This document shows, piece after piece, positions 32,492 through 42,388 of a stretch of DNA of 64,000 nucleotides. Source of the DNA: Prevotella sp. UBA4339 (GTDB taxonomy: Bacteria; Bacteroidota; Bacteroidia; Bacteroidales; Bacteroidaceae). Location of the stretch: NCBI GenBank assembly GCA_002393725.1, contig DGTJ01000047.1, positions 1-64,000 of the forward strand, read 5' to 3'. Both the position numbers and the translations under genes were made by a program. The notes beneath the pieces were generated by a model. That model worked only from the letters and a program-made list of their open reading frames with translations. It searched no databases and was not told the origin of the DNA. The stretch's first letter is position 1. The number at the start of each line of letters is the position of its first letter.

Positions 32492-33781
32492 ATGAATCAT
32501 TTTTCACTTAGGCATATCCTTGCCTCTATGATTATTATGGCCTCTCTGGACTGTTTCTCACAAGGGGAGACACTCTCGCCTTATAGTCAGTATGCTTTAG
32601 GAGAGCGTGCCAATGCTGGCGGATCTTTTAATCATGGAATGAATGGTCTGGGTATCGGTCTGCAAAATGGCGCCCAGGTAAATCCGCTGAACCCAGCTTC
32701 ATATGCTTCTGTAGACTCTCTTACGATGCTTTTCGATATGGGAATGTCTGGACAGATAACCAATTTCAACGAGAACGGTCACAAGGTCAATGCCCGACAG
32801 GCCAGTTTCGAGTATTTCCTTGGTGCGTTCAGGGCTTGGAAGAATGTTGGTGTGACCTTTGGAGTGGTTCCTATGACTAACGTGGGATATGAATACACTT
32901 CTTCCGCAAAGCTGGACGATCATGACAAATCTACGGTCTATGCCATTCATGCTGGTGAAGGAGGTATACATGAACTGTTTGTAGGAGTAGGTGTAAGACC
33001 AGTGAAGCCATTGGCATTTGGTGTCAACTTTGGATATCTTTGGGGTGAACTAGGCCGAGGAGTGGCTACAACAAGCACATCTACGATGGACAATATCCAT
33101 AAGGTGTTTATTGCTTCTGTCCATAACTACAACTTGGAGTTTGGCCTTCAGTATTATCAGCCACTTGGCAAGAATGACCGACTTGTATTAGGAGCCAAGT
33201 ATAACTATGGACATAATCTTAAGTCAGATCCTGAATGCATGGTAATCTCAACAAAGGTTTTGGATGCGACAACTGATACCACCAGGTTCTCTGTCAAGGA
33301 TGGTCTTGAACTTCCTCATTCTTTTGGAGCCGGTGTTTCCTACAGTCATGGCAATCAGCTGGTTGTCGGTGCTGACTTTGAGATGCAGCTTTGGAGCAAG
33401 ACGAAGTTCCCTGAATATGCTGGCGGACAATACACTCTTCGAAGTGACCTACTAAAAGACAGCTATCGTATTGCTGTCGGTGGCGAGTATTGCCCACGTT
33501 GGAACTCCAGAAACTTCTTCCACCGCATCAGATATCGCATAGGTGCTGGGTATACTACACCTTATTATTATATAAATGGTAAGGACGGCCCCAAGGAACT
33601 GAGTGCGACTATCGGTTTTGGTATTCCTATTATGAATGCCTACAACAACCGTTCCTTCCTGAACATTAGTGCCCAGTATGTCAACAACTCAGCTGCCGGC
33701 CTGATAAAGGAGAATACCTTCCGTATAAATATAGGCCTGACGTTCAATGAAAAGTGGTTCGCTAAATGGAAGGTAGAGTAA
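32492..33781 (+). CDS. Outer-membrane beta-barrel protein (FadL-like)
   Basis: 429 residues with a signal peptide (MNHFSLRHILASMIIMASLDCFSQG). The remainder alternates polar and aromatic residues (FGVNFGYLWGELGRG, GLQYYQPLGKNDRLVLGAKYNY, RIRYRIGAGYTTPYYY), as in porin- or FadL-type barrels, and the hatch-like N-terminal PASYASVDSLTMLFDMG resembles FadL. Substrate unknown. The next gene (LptC-like) overlaps it by 16 bp, so it may share a function in outer-membrane assembly or transport. Confidence 0.78.
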   Translation: MNHFSLRHILASMIIMASLDCFSQGETLSPYSQYALGERANAGGSFNHGMNGLGIGLQNGAQVNPLNPASYASVDSLTMLFDMGMSGQITNFNENGHKVNARQASFEYFLGAFRAWKNVGVTFGVVPMTNVGYEYTSSAKLDDHDKSTVYAIHAGEGGIHELFVGVGVRPVKPLAFGVNFGYLWGELGRGVATTSTSTMDNIHKVFIASVHNYNLEFGLQYYQPLGKNDRLVLGAKYNYGHNLKSDPECMVISTKVLDATTDTTRFSVKDGLELPHSFGAGVSYSHGNQLVVGADFEMQLWSKTKFPEYAGGQYTLRSDLLKDSYRIAVGGEYCPRWNSRNFFHRIRYRIGAGYTTPYYYINGKDGPKELSATIGFGIPIMNAYNNRSFLNISAQYVNNSAAGLIKENTFRINIGLTFNEKWFAKWKVE

Positions 33782-34416
33782 TCAGGTTTGTCTTTTACTT
33801 GTCATTCATACTTTGTTCTTGCACTGAGGTGCAGGAACATACTGCTGCTGCAGTCCATGAACGTGATTCCGCCTCAGTGATGACCAGTTATGGCGTGAAC
33901 ACTCTCATCAGCGATTCTGGAGTGATAAAATATAAGATCGTCACAGAGCGCTGGGATGTTAACACTACCCGCCAGCCATCGCGATGGACTTTCGAGAAGG
34001 GGGTGTTCTTCGAGCAGTTCGATGAGAAGTTTCACACAGAAGGCTATATTCAGGCAGATACAGCATGGTACTACGACCAGCAGAAACTATGGCATCTTCG
34101 TGGCCGGGTTCGCATAAGGAACGTAAATGGTCTGGTATATGAATCTCAGGAGTTGTTTTGGGATGGCATGAAACATGAACTCTATTCAAACGTCTTCTCG
34201 AAGGTTACCACACCTGAGCGAACTTTACAAGGTACTTACTTTCTCTCCGACGAGCGTATGACTCATTATACAGTATCCAACTCCAAAGGATCCTTTACCA
34301 CAGAGTCTATGGAACAAAAAGAAGAGTCTTCTTCTGCTGCCCCTCAGGATACCTCTCAAGTAGAACAAATCCCGCTTCGACCCCGTCAGGAGAAGCATTC
34401 TAGAACAGTACAGTGA
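33766..34416 (+). CDS. lptC: LPS export periplasmic protein LptC
   Basis: 216 residues. A short hydrophobic N-terminus (FVFYLSFILCSC) gives a membrane anchor or lipobox, followed by the LptC beta-jellyroll: SDSGVIKYKIVTERWDV, YIQADTAWYYDQQKLWHLRG, VYESQELFWDG, VTTPERTLQGTYFLSDE. LptC hands LPS from LptB2FG to LptA across the periplasm. The C-terminal tail (about 185-216) is low complexity. The gene overlaps its neighbours on both sides; the CNNM gene begins 1 nt after it. Confidence 0.88.
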   Translation: MEGRVIRFVFYLSFILCSCTEVQEHTAAAVHERDSASVMTSYGVNTLISDSGVIKYKIVTERWDVNTTRQPSRWTFEKGVFFEQFDEKFHTEGYIQADTAWYYDQQKLWHLRGRVRIRNVNGLVYESQELFWDGMKHELYSNVFSKVTTPERTLQGTYFLSDERMTHYTVSNSKGSFTTESMEQKEESSSAAPQDTSQVEQIPLRPRQEKHSRTVQ

Positions 34417-34417
34417 C

Positions 34418-35737
34418 ATGACTACATTGATTATAGCTCTACTTGTTTCAATGCTATTCTCGGCATTCTTCTCAGGAATGGAAATTGCATTTGTCTCTTC
34501 CAATAGGATGCTGGCTGAGATGGATCGTGAGAAGCATGGCGTATCCCATAAAGCATTGGACATATTCTACAAGCATCCAAGCAACTTCGTCTCTACAATG
34601 CTTGTGGGCAATAACATTGCACTGGTTATCTATGGTATTCTTTTCGCACAGATCTTTGACCAGACGCTCTTCGCTCCCCTTAATGATTCCATGAGAGTCA
34701 TCTGTGACACTCTTCTCTCAACAATAGTAGTGCTCTTTACAGGTGAGTTCTTGCCCAAAACACTTTTCAAGAGCAATCCTAATTTGATGCTTACATTCTT
34801 TGCTCTGCCGGCTTGGCTCTGTTATGTGGTTCTGTACCCCATATCAAAGTTCGCAACCTTGATTGCCAAAGGAATATTGCGAATATTTGGTGTTCACATG
34901 GATAAGGGCACTGCGGATAAGGAATTTACAAAAGTTGACCTTGACTATCTGGTGCAGTCATCTATAGACAATGCCAAAAACGACGATGAGGTTGGGGAAC
35001 GACAACGTGTAGGTGATCGCAATTCTGGAATGGAAGTGAAGATATTCAAGAATGCCCTGGATTTCTCTGAGACAAAAGTACGTGACTGTATGGTTCCACG
35101 CACGGAGATAGATGCCGTCAGTGATACGGTAACACTAGAACAACTAAAACAGACTTTCGTAGAGTCTGGACACTCAAAGATACTCGTATATCACGAAGAT
35201 ATTGACCATATTATTGGCTATATCCATTCCTCAGATATGTTCAGTCTTTCAACATCTGACACCTCTGATTCAACATTTTACATTCCAGATTCCACATTAA
35301 TCAGAAAAATTTCCTTCGTTCCTGAAACGATGCTCGCTCAGAAGCTTATGAAGCAACTTATGGCTGAGAAGCGCTCTTTGGCGGTGGTTGTCGACGAATT
35401 TGGTGGTACGTCCGGCCTTGTGTCACTTGAAGACATCATGGAGGAAATCACAGGAGAGATTGAGGATGAGCATGATAACACAAATCTGGTGTCTAAGGCC
35501 TTAGGCAATGGGGAGTATATCCTCTCTGCCAGACTTGAGATAGAGAAAATTAACGAGCAATTTGACTTGAATCTTCCTGAAAGTGACGATTATATGACTT
35601 TAGGAGGATTGATTCTTCACGAGTATCAGTCGTTTCCAAAACTCAATGAGGTAGTTAAAATTCCCCCTTATGAGTTCAAAATCATAAAGAATACTGCAAC
35701 AAAAATAGAATTAGTACGACTAAAAGTTGTTGATTAA
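34418..35737 (+). CDS. CNNM/CorC-type transporter with CBS domains (hemolysin family)
   Basis: 439 residues: DUF21/CNNM membrane domain with about four helices (1-180; FFSGMEIAFVSSNRML, GEFLPKTLF), two CBS domains (about 220-345; MVPRTEIDAVSDTV, AVVVDEFGGTSGLVSLEDIM) and a C-terminal CorC/HlyC domain ending LVRLKVVD. Members move Mg2+ or Co2+, and the name hemolysin is historical. It starts 1 nt after lptC and is probably the last gene of that operon, since a new promoter follows at 35781. Confidence 0.93.
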   Translation: MTTLIIALLVSMLFSAFFSGMEIAFVSSNRMLAEMDREKHGVSHKALDIFYKHPSNFVSTMLVGNNIALVIYGILFAQIFDQTLFAPLNDSMRVICDTLLSTIVVLFTGEFLPKTLFKSNPNLMLTFFALPAWLCYVVLYPISKFATLIAKGILRIFGVHMDKGTADKEFTKVDLDYLVQSSIDNAKNDDEVGERQRVGDRNSGMEVKIFKNALDFSETKVRDCMVPRTEIDAVSDTVTLEQLKQTFVESGHSKILVYHEDIDHIIGYIHSSDMFSLSTSDTSDSTFYIPDSTLIRKISFVPETMLAQKLMKQLMAEKRSLAVVVDEFGGTSGLVSLEDIMEEITGEIEDEHDNTNLVSKALGNGEYILSARLEIEKINEQFDLNLPESDDYMTLGGLILHEYQSFPKLNEVVKIPPYEFKIIKNTATKIELVRLKVVD

Positions 35738-35780
35738 GTGAAAATTCTCCAAAATTTTTGCTCAATTCAATCCTTTTTAG

Positions 35781-35789
35781 TAATTTTGC
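35781..35789 (+). promoter_or_regulatory. Bacteroidetes -7 element
   Basis: TAATTTTGC, 45 nt before the PpiD-like gene. Confidence 0.7.
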
Positions 35790-35833
35790 ACGCGATTTGC
35801 GTATAAGAATAAATAAAAATAAAAAATAAATTT

Positions 35834-37969
35834 ATGGCAGCATTAGGAAAAATCAGGAAAAGAGGCGTAACCCTTGTTATTATCATCGGTTTAGGCCTTT
35901 TCGCTTTCATTGCTGAAGAGGCAGTGCGTTCTTGTGAAGCAACAAAGAACCAGCAGCGTCAGCAGATAGGCGAGGTGTTAGGAAACAAAGTAAACGTACA
36001 GGACTTCCAGTCGCTTGTTGATCAGTATCAAGAGGTTCTGAAGATGACTCAGGGACGTGACAACTTCTCAGAGGAGGAACTCAACCAGATTAAGGATCAG
36101 GTTTGGAACCAGTACATTTCAGAGCAGATTATTGAGGATGAGGCAGCTAAGGTGGGCCTTACCGTTACTGACGAGGAGATGCAGAACATCATGAAGGAAG
36201 GTACAAACCCTATGCTCATGCAGAGTCCTTTCGTAAACCAGCAGACTGGTCGCTTTGATGTTACTCAGCTTACCAAGTTCCTTGCAGACTATAAGAAGAG
36301 TGCATCAAATCCGCAGCTTGCAGAAAGCTATGAGCGCATCTACAAATACTGGCAGTTCATTGAGAAGCAGCTCCGCAGCCAGACTCTTGCTCAGAAGTAT
36401 CAGAGCCTGATAGCTGGTTGCCTTATCTCAAACCCCATTTCTGCGAAAATGTCATTCGAGGGACAGAACAAGGAGGCTGATATCATTCTGGCCAGCCTGC
36501 CCTATAGCAGTATTAACGACAATGACGTTCAGATTAGTGATGCTGACTTGAAAGCTAAATTTGACGAAGAGAAGGAGCAGTTCAAGCAGACCATTGAGAG
36601 CCGTGATATCAAATATGTAAGTTTCCAGGTTGTTGCTTCTGCAGCAGACCGTGCAGAACTGATGAAGACGATGAACGATGCTTGTGCAAAGCTTGAGAGT
36701 GGTGCAAACCCAGCTGAGGTGGTGCGCAAGGCTCAGAGCCAGTTCGCTTATACTGGTGTATCAGCCACAAAGCGTGCTTATCCTACTGACATTGCAGCAA
36801 AGCTTGACTCTATGAGTGTCGGTCAGACCTTAAAGCCATTCGAGACAAAGATGGACAACACTATCAATGTCGTAAAGCTCTTGAGCAAGACTATGGCTCC
36901 TGACTCTATAGAATATCGCCAGATTCAGGTTGCAGGTGCTACACCAGAGGCAGCCAAGAAGACTGCTGACAGTATCTTCACAGCATTGAAGGCTGGTGCG
37001 GATTTTGAGGCGATGGCTAAGAAATACGGTCAGGAGGGAACGAAGCAGTGGCTTACATCTGCTATGTACGAAAACTCAAACACTATGGATGAGGATAGCA
37101 AGAACTACCTTAATAGCCTTCAGACAATGGCAGTCAACGACTATAAGCTTCTGGAGTTCACCGCTGGTAATATTATCCTCCAGGTGACAGCCCGTAAGGC
37201 AATGGTTGAAAAGTATGATGTTGCTGTTGTAAAGCATACTATTGATTTCTCTAAGCAGACATACTCTGATGCATACAATAAGTTCAGCCAGTATGTATCT
37301 GAGAACAAGACATTAGCAGACCTGGAGAAGAATGCTTCAAAGTTTGGCTTCCAGGTGCAGGAGCGCAAGGATCTCTTCAACAATGAGCATAATGTAGCAG
37401 GTCTCCGTTCTACTCGTGAAGCAATGAAGTGGATCTTCGATGCTAAGGAGGGAGAGGTGTCACCACTCTATGAGTGTGGTAATAATGACAACTTGCTTGT
37501 TGTTGCTCTTACGAAAATCCATCCTGTAGGCTATCGTGACTTAGATGGTGTTAAGGATATGTTGAAGCAGGAAGTTCTTCGCGACAAGAAGTTTGAGACT
37601 CTTAAATCCAAACTTGCAAATGTCAAGACAATTGCTGATGCCCAGAAGGCAGGAGCCAAGGTTGACTCTGTAAATCAGATTACCTTCATGGCCCCAGTAT
37701 TTGTTCAGGCTACCGGTTCTTCTGAGCCAGCACTGAGCGGAGCTGTGTCACAGGTTGCTCAGGGACAGTTCTCTAAGGCTCCTGTGAAGGGTAATGGTGG
37801 CGCTTACGTATTCCAGGTTGTTCGCAAGGCCGATCGTGAAGGTGCCAAGTTCGACGCTAAGGCTCAGGAGCAGATGCTCTCACAGCAGGCTATGCAGGCA
37901 GCATCACGCTTCATGTCAGAGCTTTATCAGAAAGCGAATGTGGTGGACAATAGGTATTTGTTCTTCTAG
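35834..37969 (+). CDS. PpiD/SurA-like peptidyl-prolyl isomerase, membrane-anchored
   Basis: 711 residues. One N-terminal transmembrane helix (about 11-30, VTLVIIIGLGLFAFIAEEAV), then a SurA-N type chaperone region with helices (EELNQIKDQVWNQYISEQII), then parvulin-type PPIase segments (IEYRQIQVAGATPEAAKKTA near 360, and a second region near 530). It matches the SurA_N_3/PpiD architecture of inner-membrane foldases that assist proteins leaving SecYEG. A terminator follows at 38004, so it is a single-gene transcript. Confidence 0.93.
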   Translation: MAALGKIRKRGVTLVIIIGLGLFAFIAEEAVRSCEATKNQQRQQIGEVLGNKVNVQDFQSLVDQYQEVLKMTQGRDNFSEEELNQIKDQVWNQYISEQIIEDEAAKVGLTVTDEEMQNIMKEGTNPMLMQSPFVNQQTGRFDVTQLTKFLADYKKSASNPQLAESYERIYKYWQFIEKQLRSQTLAQKYQSLIAGCLISNPISAKMSFEGQNKEADIILASLPYSSINDNDVQISDADLKAKFDEEKEQFKQTIESRDIKYVSFQVVASAADRAELMKTMNDACAKLESGANPAEVVRKAQSQFAYTGVSATKRAYPTDIAAKLDSMSVGQTLKPFETKMDNTINVVKLLSKTMAPDSIEYRQIQVAGATPEAAKKTADSIFTALKAGADFEAMAKKYGQEGTKQWLTSAMYENSNTMDEDSKNYLNSLQTMAVNDYKLLEFTAGNIILQVTARKAMVEKYDVAVVKHTIDFSKQTYSDAYNKFSQYVSENKTLADLEKNASKFGFQVQERKDLFNNEHNVAGLRSTREAMKWIFDAKEGEVSPLYECGNNDNLLVVALTKIHPVGYRDLDGVKDMLKQEVLRDKKFETLKSKLANVKTIADAQKAGAKVDSVNQITFMAPVFVQATGSSEPALSGAVSQVAQGQFSKAPVKGNGGAYVFQVVRKADREGAKFDAKAQEQMLSQQAMQAASRFMSELYQKANVVDNRYLFF

Positions 37970-38003
37970 ATAAGCATAGAAAACATAATGTACTTTTTGT
38001 GTT

Positions 38004-38045
38004 AAAATCCTCGCTGTACAGGCGGGGATTTTTGATTTTTTTTTG
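38004..38045 (+). terminator. Rho-independent terminator
   Basis: AAAATCCTCGC (38004-38014) pairs with GCGGGGATTTT (38022-38032, one G-T pair), followed by a long T tract to 38045. Confidence 0.85.
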
Positions 38046-38106
38046 TTATTTTCTTAAAATAGATTAGTTTTTTTGCTTAATCCTTTGCTAATCCAAAAAA
38101 AATGCA

Positions 38107-38115
38107 TAACTTTGC
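38107..38115 (+). promoter_or_regulatory. Bacteroidetes -7 element for the export operon
   Basis: TAACTTTGC, 36 nt before the Wzc-like gene. Confidence 0.75.
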
Positions 38116-38150
38116 AAACGTTTTACTGCAAATTAATGAATGTTTAAAAT

Positions 38151-40688
38151 ATGGCAGAGGAAAATATTAAAGATTTTAATCCTGTTGAGGATATGCAAAG
38201 TGCCGCTGAAGAACAGTCGTGGTTCTCATTCCAGAATCTTTTTGCTACCCTGATTCTTAACTGGCAGTGGTTTGTTATGTCGCTTGTTATCTTTGTAAGT
38301 GGTGCATTATTATATCTTCGTTATGCTGAGCCATTATACAATGTTTCTGCGTTAATGCTTGTCAAGGATGAGGACAAAAAGAAAAATGCAACTCAAATGC
38401 TGGCAAACATGCAAGATCTTGGTTTTATGACTACATCTACAGGTATAGAAAATGAGATTTACATTATGAAATCTCGTATTCTAGCTCGCGATGTCGTTAA
38501 AGATTTGAAGCTTTACACAGAATATAGGAGTGTAGGCAAAATCGTAAAACCTCTTATTTATTCTACACAACCAATTAACGTAGACCTTGATCCGTTGCAT
38601 CTTGACTCTCTTGACAAGGCACTCCTGAATGGTGTCAATAGTCTACAGATGACAATATCCAAGGAGGGTAAGAAATATGTTGTCAGTGGTAATGTATATT
38701 ATAAAGGAAATAAGGGAAAGGCTTTTTCTCATAGTTTCAATACTCTCCCTGCTACTTTCAAGACAGAACTGGGTAGCCTGACTTTTACTAAGAATCTTGG
38801 TTATGACTTTGAACCAGATCAGGTATATCAGGTGACCATAAATCCACCGATGCAGGTAGCAACAGCTTATGTGAAGTCGATGGATGTTAGCCCTGCAAGT
38901 AAGCAGACCTCTATAGCGCAGATTAGTTTGAAGGATAAAAGCATACAGCGTGGTTTTGATTTCTTGAATCAGTTGATTGTGTGTTATAATCGTCAGGCTA
39001 ATGCTGATAAGAATGAGATAGCATTGAAGACAGAGGAGTTTATCAATGAGCGAATTGCCAACATAAATAGTGAACTTGGCACTACAGAAGGAGCTATTGA
39101 GGACTTTAAACGTCGTAATGCAGTGACTGATGTAGGTATTGATGCGTCTTCTTCTGTTCAGATGTCAAGTCAATATTCAGCTCAGTTATCACAGGCTGAT
39201 GCAGAGATTCAGATATTAGACAACTTGCGCGAATACGTAAACAGCCCGAAAAATAAATATCAGATTATCCCTTCTAACGTCGGTATGACTGATGCTACGG
39301 CTACAGGTCTCATTAACAGCTACAACCAGGCGGTACAGGATCGTAATCGCTTGCTTAAAGCCGCTAGTGAACAGGCTCCACAGGTTATGACTTTAACTGC
39401 TACTATTGATGAGTTACAGCAGTCTATTAAGAATGCCCTTCTTCAGGCACGTCGCTCTGCTGATATTAATCGTCAAGGAATTCAATCTCAATATGCCAAG
39501 TATCAGGGTAGGGTGTCAACTGCTCCTGTAGCAGAACGTGTGTTGACCCAGATTGGTCGTCAGCAGGACGTGAAGTCTGGACTTTATCTTATGCTTCTCC
39601 AAAAGCGCGAAGAGAATACAATCTCTCTTGCAGCTACTGCTGATAAAGGTAAGCTAATTGATGAACCAAATTTCGAAGGAAAGGCTAGTCCCAAAAGTCC
39701 TATTATCCTCTTGGCTTCGGTTGTACTCGGTTTGTGTCTCCCGCTTGGAATAATATTCCTTCTATCACTGTTTAGGTATAAGATAGAAGGACGTGAAGAT
39801 GTGATGAAGCTTACAACGATGCCTGTCATTGCTGATGTTGCGGTGGCTAGTGATAATGTCAAAGACAAGGCAGGAATTGTGGTGCAGGCAAACAAAAATA
39901 GTCAGATTGACGAAATATTCCGTTCTATGCGTACCAATATTCAGTTCATGCTGAAAAAGGATCAAAAGGTTATATTGTTCACCTCTTCTACTTCTGGTGA
40001 GGGTAAGACTTTCAATGCTGCAAATCTTGCCGTGAGTTTCGCTTTGCTGGGTAAGAAGGTTATCTTATGCGGCCTTGATATCCGTAAACCTGCTCTTGGC
40101 CGCCTCTTTAGTGTTTCAGACCGTTTCGAGGGAATAACAACACTTCTTGCGATGGAGACAGTTACAGATAGTGCTCTTGAGTCTCAGATTAAGAAATCTG
40201 TAAATGACTTTAAGAATTTTGACCTTCTACTTGCAGGACCTACGCCTCCAAATCCGACAGAGCTTCTTGCTCGTGAGAATTTTGGACAGATTGTAAATAT
40301 GCTTCGGCAAAAGTATGACTATGTAATCTTTGATACAGCTCCAGTTGGTCTTGTAACCGATACTCTTCAGATTGCTAAGTTTGCAGATGTGTCAGTATTC
40401 GTATGCCGTGCAGACTATACTCCAAAGTCATCTTTCGCTATGCTGAACGGTTTGGCAACTGAAGGTAAGATGCCTAATCCATGCGTTGTTCTCAATGGAG
40501 TTGATATGTCTAAGCGTAAGTATGGTTACTATTATGGCTATGGTCGTTACGGCAAGTATGGACGTTATGGATATGGACGTTATGGCTATGGCAAGTATGG
40601 ATACGGTAATTATGGTAACTACGGTCAATATGGTCAGTATGCAGAGAGCCATTATGGTGATAAAAACGATAACTCGATAAAGAAGTAA
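38151..40688 (+). CDS. Polysaccharide co-polymerase with BY-kinase domain (Wzc-like)
   Basis: 845 residues. Two transmembrane helices (about 36-58 and 515-540) bracket a Wzz-type periplasmic coiled-coil region. The cytoplasmic tyrosine autokinase follows, with Walker A TSGEGKTFNAANL (about 613) and LLLAGPTPPNPTELL with the later VIFDTAPVG motif. The C-terminus (about 788-833) is a very long tyrosine cluster (YGRYGYGRYGYGKYGYGNYG and more) for autophosphorylation. Such proteins control chain length and export of capsule or exopolysaccharide with a Wza-type outer-membrane partner, here encoded two genes downstream. Confidence 0.95.
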   Translation: MAEENIKDFNPVEDMQSAAEEQSWFSFQNLFATLILNWQWFVMSLVIFVSGALLYLRYAEPLYNVSALMLVKDEDKKKNATQMLANMQDLGFMTTSTGIENEIYIMKSRILARDVVKDLKLYTEYRSVGKIVKPLIYSTQPINVDLDPLHLDSLDKALLNGVNSLQMTISKEGKKYVVSGNVYYKGNKGKAFSHSFNTLPATFKTELGSLTFTKNLGYDFEPDQVYQVTINPPMQVATAYVKSMDVSPASKQTSIAQISLKDKSIQRGFDFLNQLIVCYNRQANADKNEIALKTEEFINERIANINSELGTTEGAIEDFKRRNAVTDVGIDASSSVQMSSQYSAQLSQADAEIQILDNLREYVNSPKNKYQIIPSNVGMTDATATGLINSYNQAVQDRNRLLKAASEQAPQVMTLTATIDELQQSIKNALLQARRSADINRQGIQSQYAKYQGRVSTAPVAERVLTQIGRQQDVKSGLYLMLLQKREENTISLAATADKGKLIDEPNFEGKASPKSPIILLASVVLGLCLPLGIIFLLSLFRYKIEGREDVMKLTTMPVIADVAVASDNVKDKAGIVVQANKNSQIDEIFRSMRTNIQFMLKKDQKVILFTSSTSGEGKTFNAANLAVSFALLGKKVILCGLDIRKPALGRLFSVSDRFEGITTLLAMETVTDSALESQIKKSVNDFKNFDLLLAGPTPPNPTELLARENFGQIVNMLRQKYDYVIFDTAPVGLVTDTLQIAKFADVSVFVCRADYTPKSSFAMLNGLATEGKMPNPCVVLNGVDMSKRKYGYYYGYGRYGKYGRYGYGRYGYGKYGYGNYGNYGQYGQYAESHYGDKNDNSIKK

Positions 40689-40690
40689 GT

Positions 40691-41146
40691 ATGATTATAG
40701 CAGTAGATTTTGATGGGACGATAGTTGAGAATCGTTATCCGGAGATAGGTCCTGAGCGACCTTTTGCTATCGATACTTTAAAGATGCTAATTGCCGACCA
40801 TCATAGGGTAGTCTTGTGGACATGTAGAGAAGGTCAGTTGCTTGATGATGCCATAAAATGGTGTAGTGAACGTGGGGTAGATTTCTATGCTGCCAATCGT
40901 GACTATCCGGAGGAGACAACCGACAACAACCCGCATTTTACGCGGAAGTTAAAGGCAGACCTGTTTATTGATGATCGCAATATTGGTGGTTTACCAGACT
41001 GGGGCACAATCTATCGTATGGTATCGCGTGGCAAGCAGTGGAGACACCTCATAGATGAGGCCTATTCCGGTCAGAAAGATTACGGAGAGACGAAATCAAC
41101 GTCTTCTCATAGCCATCATAAAAAAAGGGGATGGTGGCCATTTTAG
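40691..41146 (+). CDS. HAD-superfamily hydrolase-like protein (BT0820 type)
   Basis: 151 residues. AVDFDGTIVENRYP carries the HAD motif I (Asp6, Asp8), LWTCREG is motif II-like, and ADLFIDDRNIGG motif IV. The size and order fit the BT0820-like group. The C-terminus ends in SHSHHKKRGWWPF, histidine-rich. The gene begins 2 nt after the Wzc-like gene and 21 nt before the Wza-like gene, so it is part of the export operon. Role unknown; a phosphatase acting on a sugar phosphate or on the kinase is possible. Confidence 0.85.
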   Translation: MIIAVDFDGTIVENRYPEIGPERPFAIDTLKMLIADHHRVVLWTCREGQLLDDAIKWCSERGVDFYAANRDYPEETTDNNPHFTRKLKADLFIDDRNIGGLPDWGTIYRMVSRGKQWRHLIDEAYSGQKDYGETKSTSSHSHHKKRGWWPF

Positions 41147-41167
41147 TTAATTTATATTTAAAATATT

Positions 41168-41977
41168 ATGTATAAGAGAATTTACCAATTACTGCTTGTG
41201 GCAGCAACAATTGTTATGCTCACATCGTGTGGCTCAACAAAAAATATCGCATATTTCCAGAATAGTGACGATATTGACTTTTCACGCTCAGAGTATCTTT
41301 ACGATGCTCGTATCATGCCTAAGGATATTCTTACGATAACAGTAAATACTGCAAATCCTGAAGCTGCAGCACCATTTAACCTGATAGTAGCTACAGAAAT
41401 GTCAATAGCTCAGGGACGTTCAAGACTTAGTAATAGTGGTCAGAGCCTTCAGACTTATCTTGTAGACAATAAGGGATGTATTGAGTTTCCAATCCTTGGG
41501 ACGCTTGAGGTCGGAGGTCTTACAAAGTCAATGTGCGAGAAGATGATTCACGACAAGATTCTTCCTTATTTGAATTCTACAGAGAATCCAGTAGTTACTG
41601 TGCGTATGTCTAACTATAAGATTTCTGTACTTGGAGAGGTAAACCGGCCAGGTATGTTTAATGTTGGTAATGAGAAGATAAACATTCTTGAGGCATTGGC
41701 TCAGGCAGGTGATCTTACAATTTATGGTGTTCGTGAGAATGTCAAACTCATACGTGAGAATGAGAAGGGTAAGAAGGAAATTCATACCTTGAATCTTAAC
41801 GATGCTGACATTATTAGTTCACCTTATTATTATCTTCAGCAGAACGACATCGTCTACGTTGAGCCAAACAAGGTTAAGGCACGTAATTCTAATGTAGGTA
41901 CTACAACAACACTTTGGTTTACAGGAACAAGCATCCTGATATCAATTGCATCACTCCTTTATAATATACTTAAATAA
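41168..41977 (+). CDS. Wza-like polysaccharide export lipoprotein
   Basis: 269 residues. Lipobox VMLTSCGSTKN near residue 19, then a poly_export (PES) domain (RIMPKDILTITVNT, YLVDNKGCIEFPILGTLEVGG) and a SLBB segment (VSVLGEVNRPGMFNVGNE type, KINILEALAQAGDL), ending in a C-terminal hydrophobic helix (LWFTGTSILISIASLLYNIL). This is the outer-membrane export channel subunit that pairs with Wzc-like kinases; the C-terminal helix suggests Bacteroidetes-style anchoring. Confidence 0.93.
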   Translation: MYKRIYQLLLVAATIVMLTSCGSTKNIAYFQNSDDIDFSRSEYLYDARIMPKDILTITVNTANPEAAAPFNLIVATEMSIAQGRSRLSNSGQSLQTYLVDNKGCIEFPILGTLEVGGLTKSMCEKMIHDKILPYLNSTENPVVTVRMSNYKISVLGEVNRPGMFNVGNEKINILEALAQAGDLTIYGVRENVKLIRENEKGKKEIHTLNLNDADIISSPYYYLQQNDIVYVEPNKVKARNSNVGTTTTLWFTGTSILISIASLLYNILK

Positions 41978-41978
41978 A

Positions 41979-42158
41979 ATGGCAGAGCACCATCATCACC
42001 ATCATCATCTTAAGAGAGATGATGCGAGCAGGTTTAAAGAGAAGAGCCTGAGGTCTATTGTCTTTCGTAAGCAGTTGGAAAAATGGGCCAAGATAATACT
42101 GTTTATCATTTCAATTATGATGGTAATTGCTGTAATCGTATCTCGGTTCATAAAATGA
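41979..42158 (+). CDS. His-rich single-helix membrane peptide in the export operon
   Basis: 59 residues from ATG 41979, which begins 2 nt after the Wza-like stop. The start MAEHHHHHHHLKRDD carries seven consecutive histidines; the basic stretch KRDDASRFKEKSLRSIVFRK precedes one transmembrane helix (IILFIISIMMVIAVIVSRF). A terminator follows. It is probably the last gene of the export operon. No family recognised; metal binding by the histidine run is an inference. An upstream ATG (41946) would add 11 residues overlapping the Wza-like gene and is less likely. Confidence 0.7.
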   Translation: MAEHHHHHHHLKRDDASRFKEKSLRSIVFRKQLEKWAKIILFIISIMMVIAVIVSRFIK

Positions 42159-42168
42159 ACTAAATTTG

Positions 42169-42201
42169 AATCTCTCGCCAATTGGCGAGAGATTTCTTTT
42201 T
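42169..42201 (+). terminator. Terminator after the export operon
   Basis: A perfect 26-bp palindrome (42169-42194, centre CCAATTGG) with AATCTCTCGCC arms, followed by TTTCTTTTT. Confidence 0.85.
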
Positions 42202-42388
42202 GTATTATTGTGTGGATGTTTATGCATGATGTTGAGGCTAAGTGAGCCGTAACATCGTCAAGGGCGAGATTACTTTTCTCCCTCACTGGGGAGTAATTTT
42301 TCCCTAACGTGGGAATATTTTCTCTTAGGCGTAGCAGAAAAATCCTTGAAAGCAGTGCAAATTTATTCAATATTGCATGAGCATGCAT

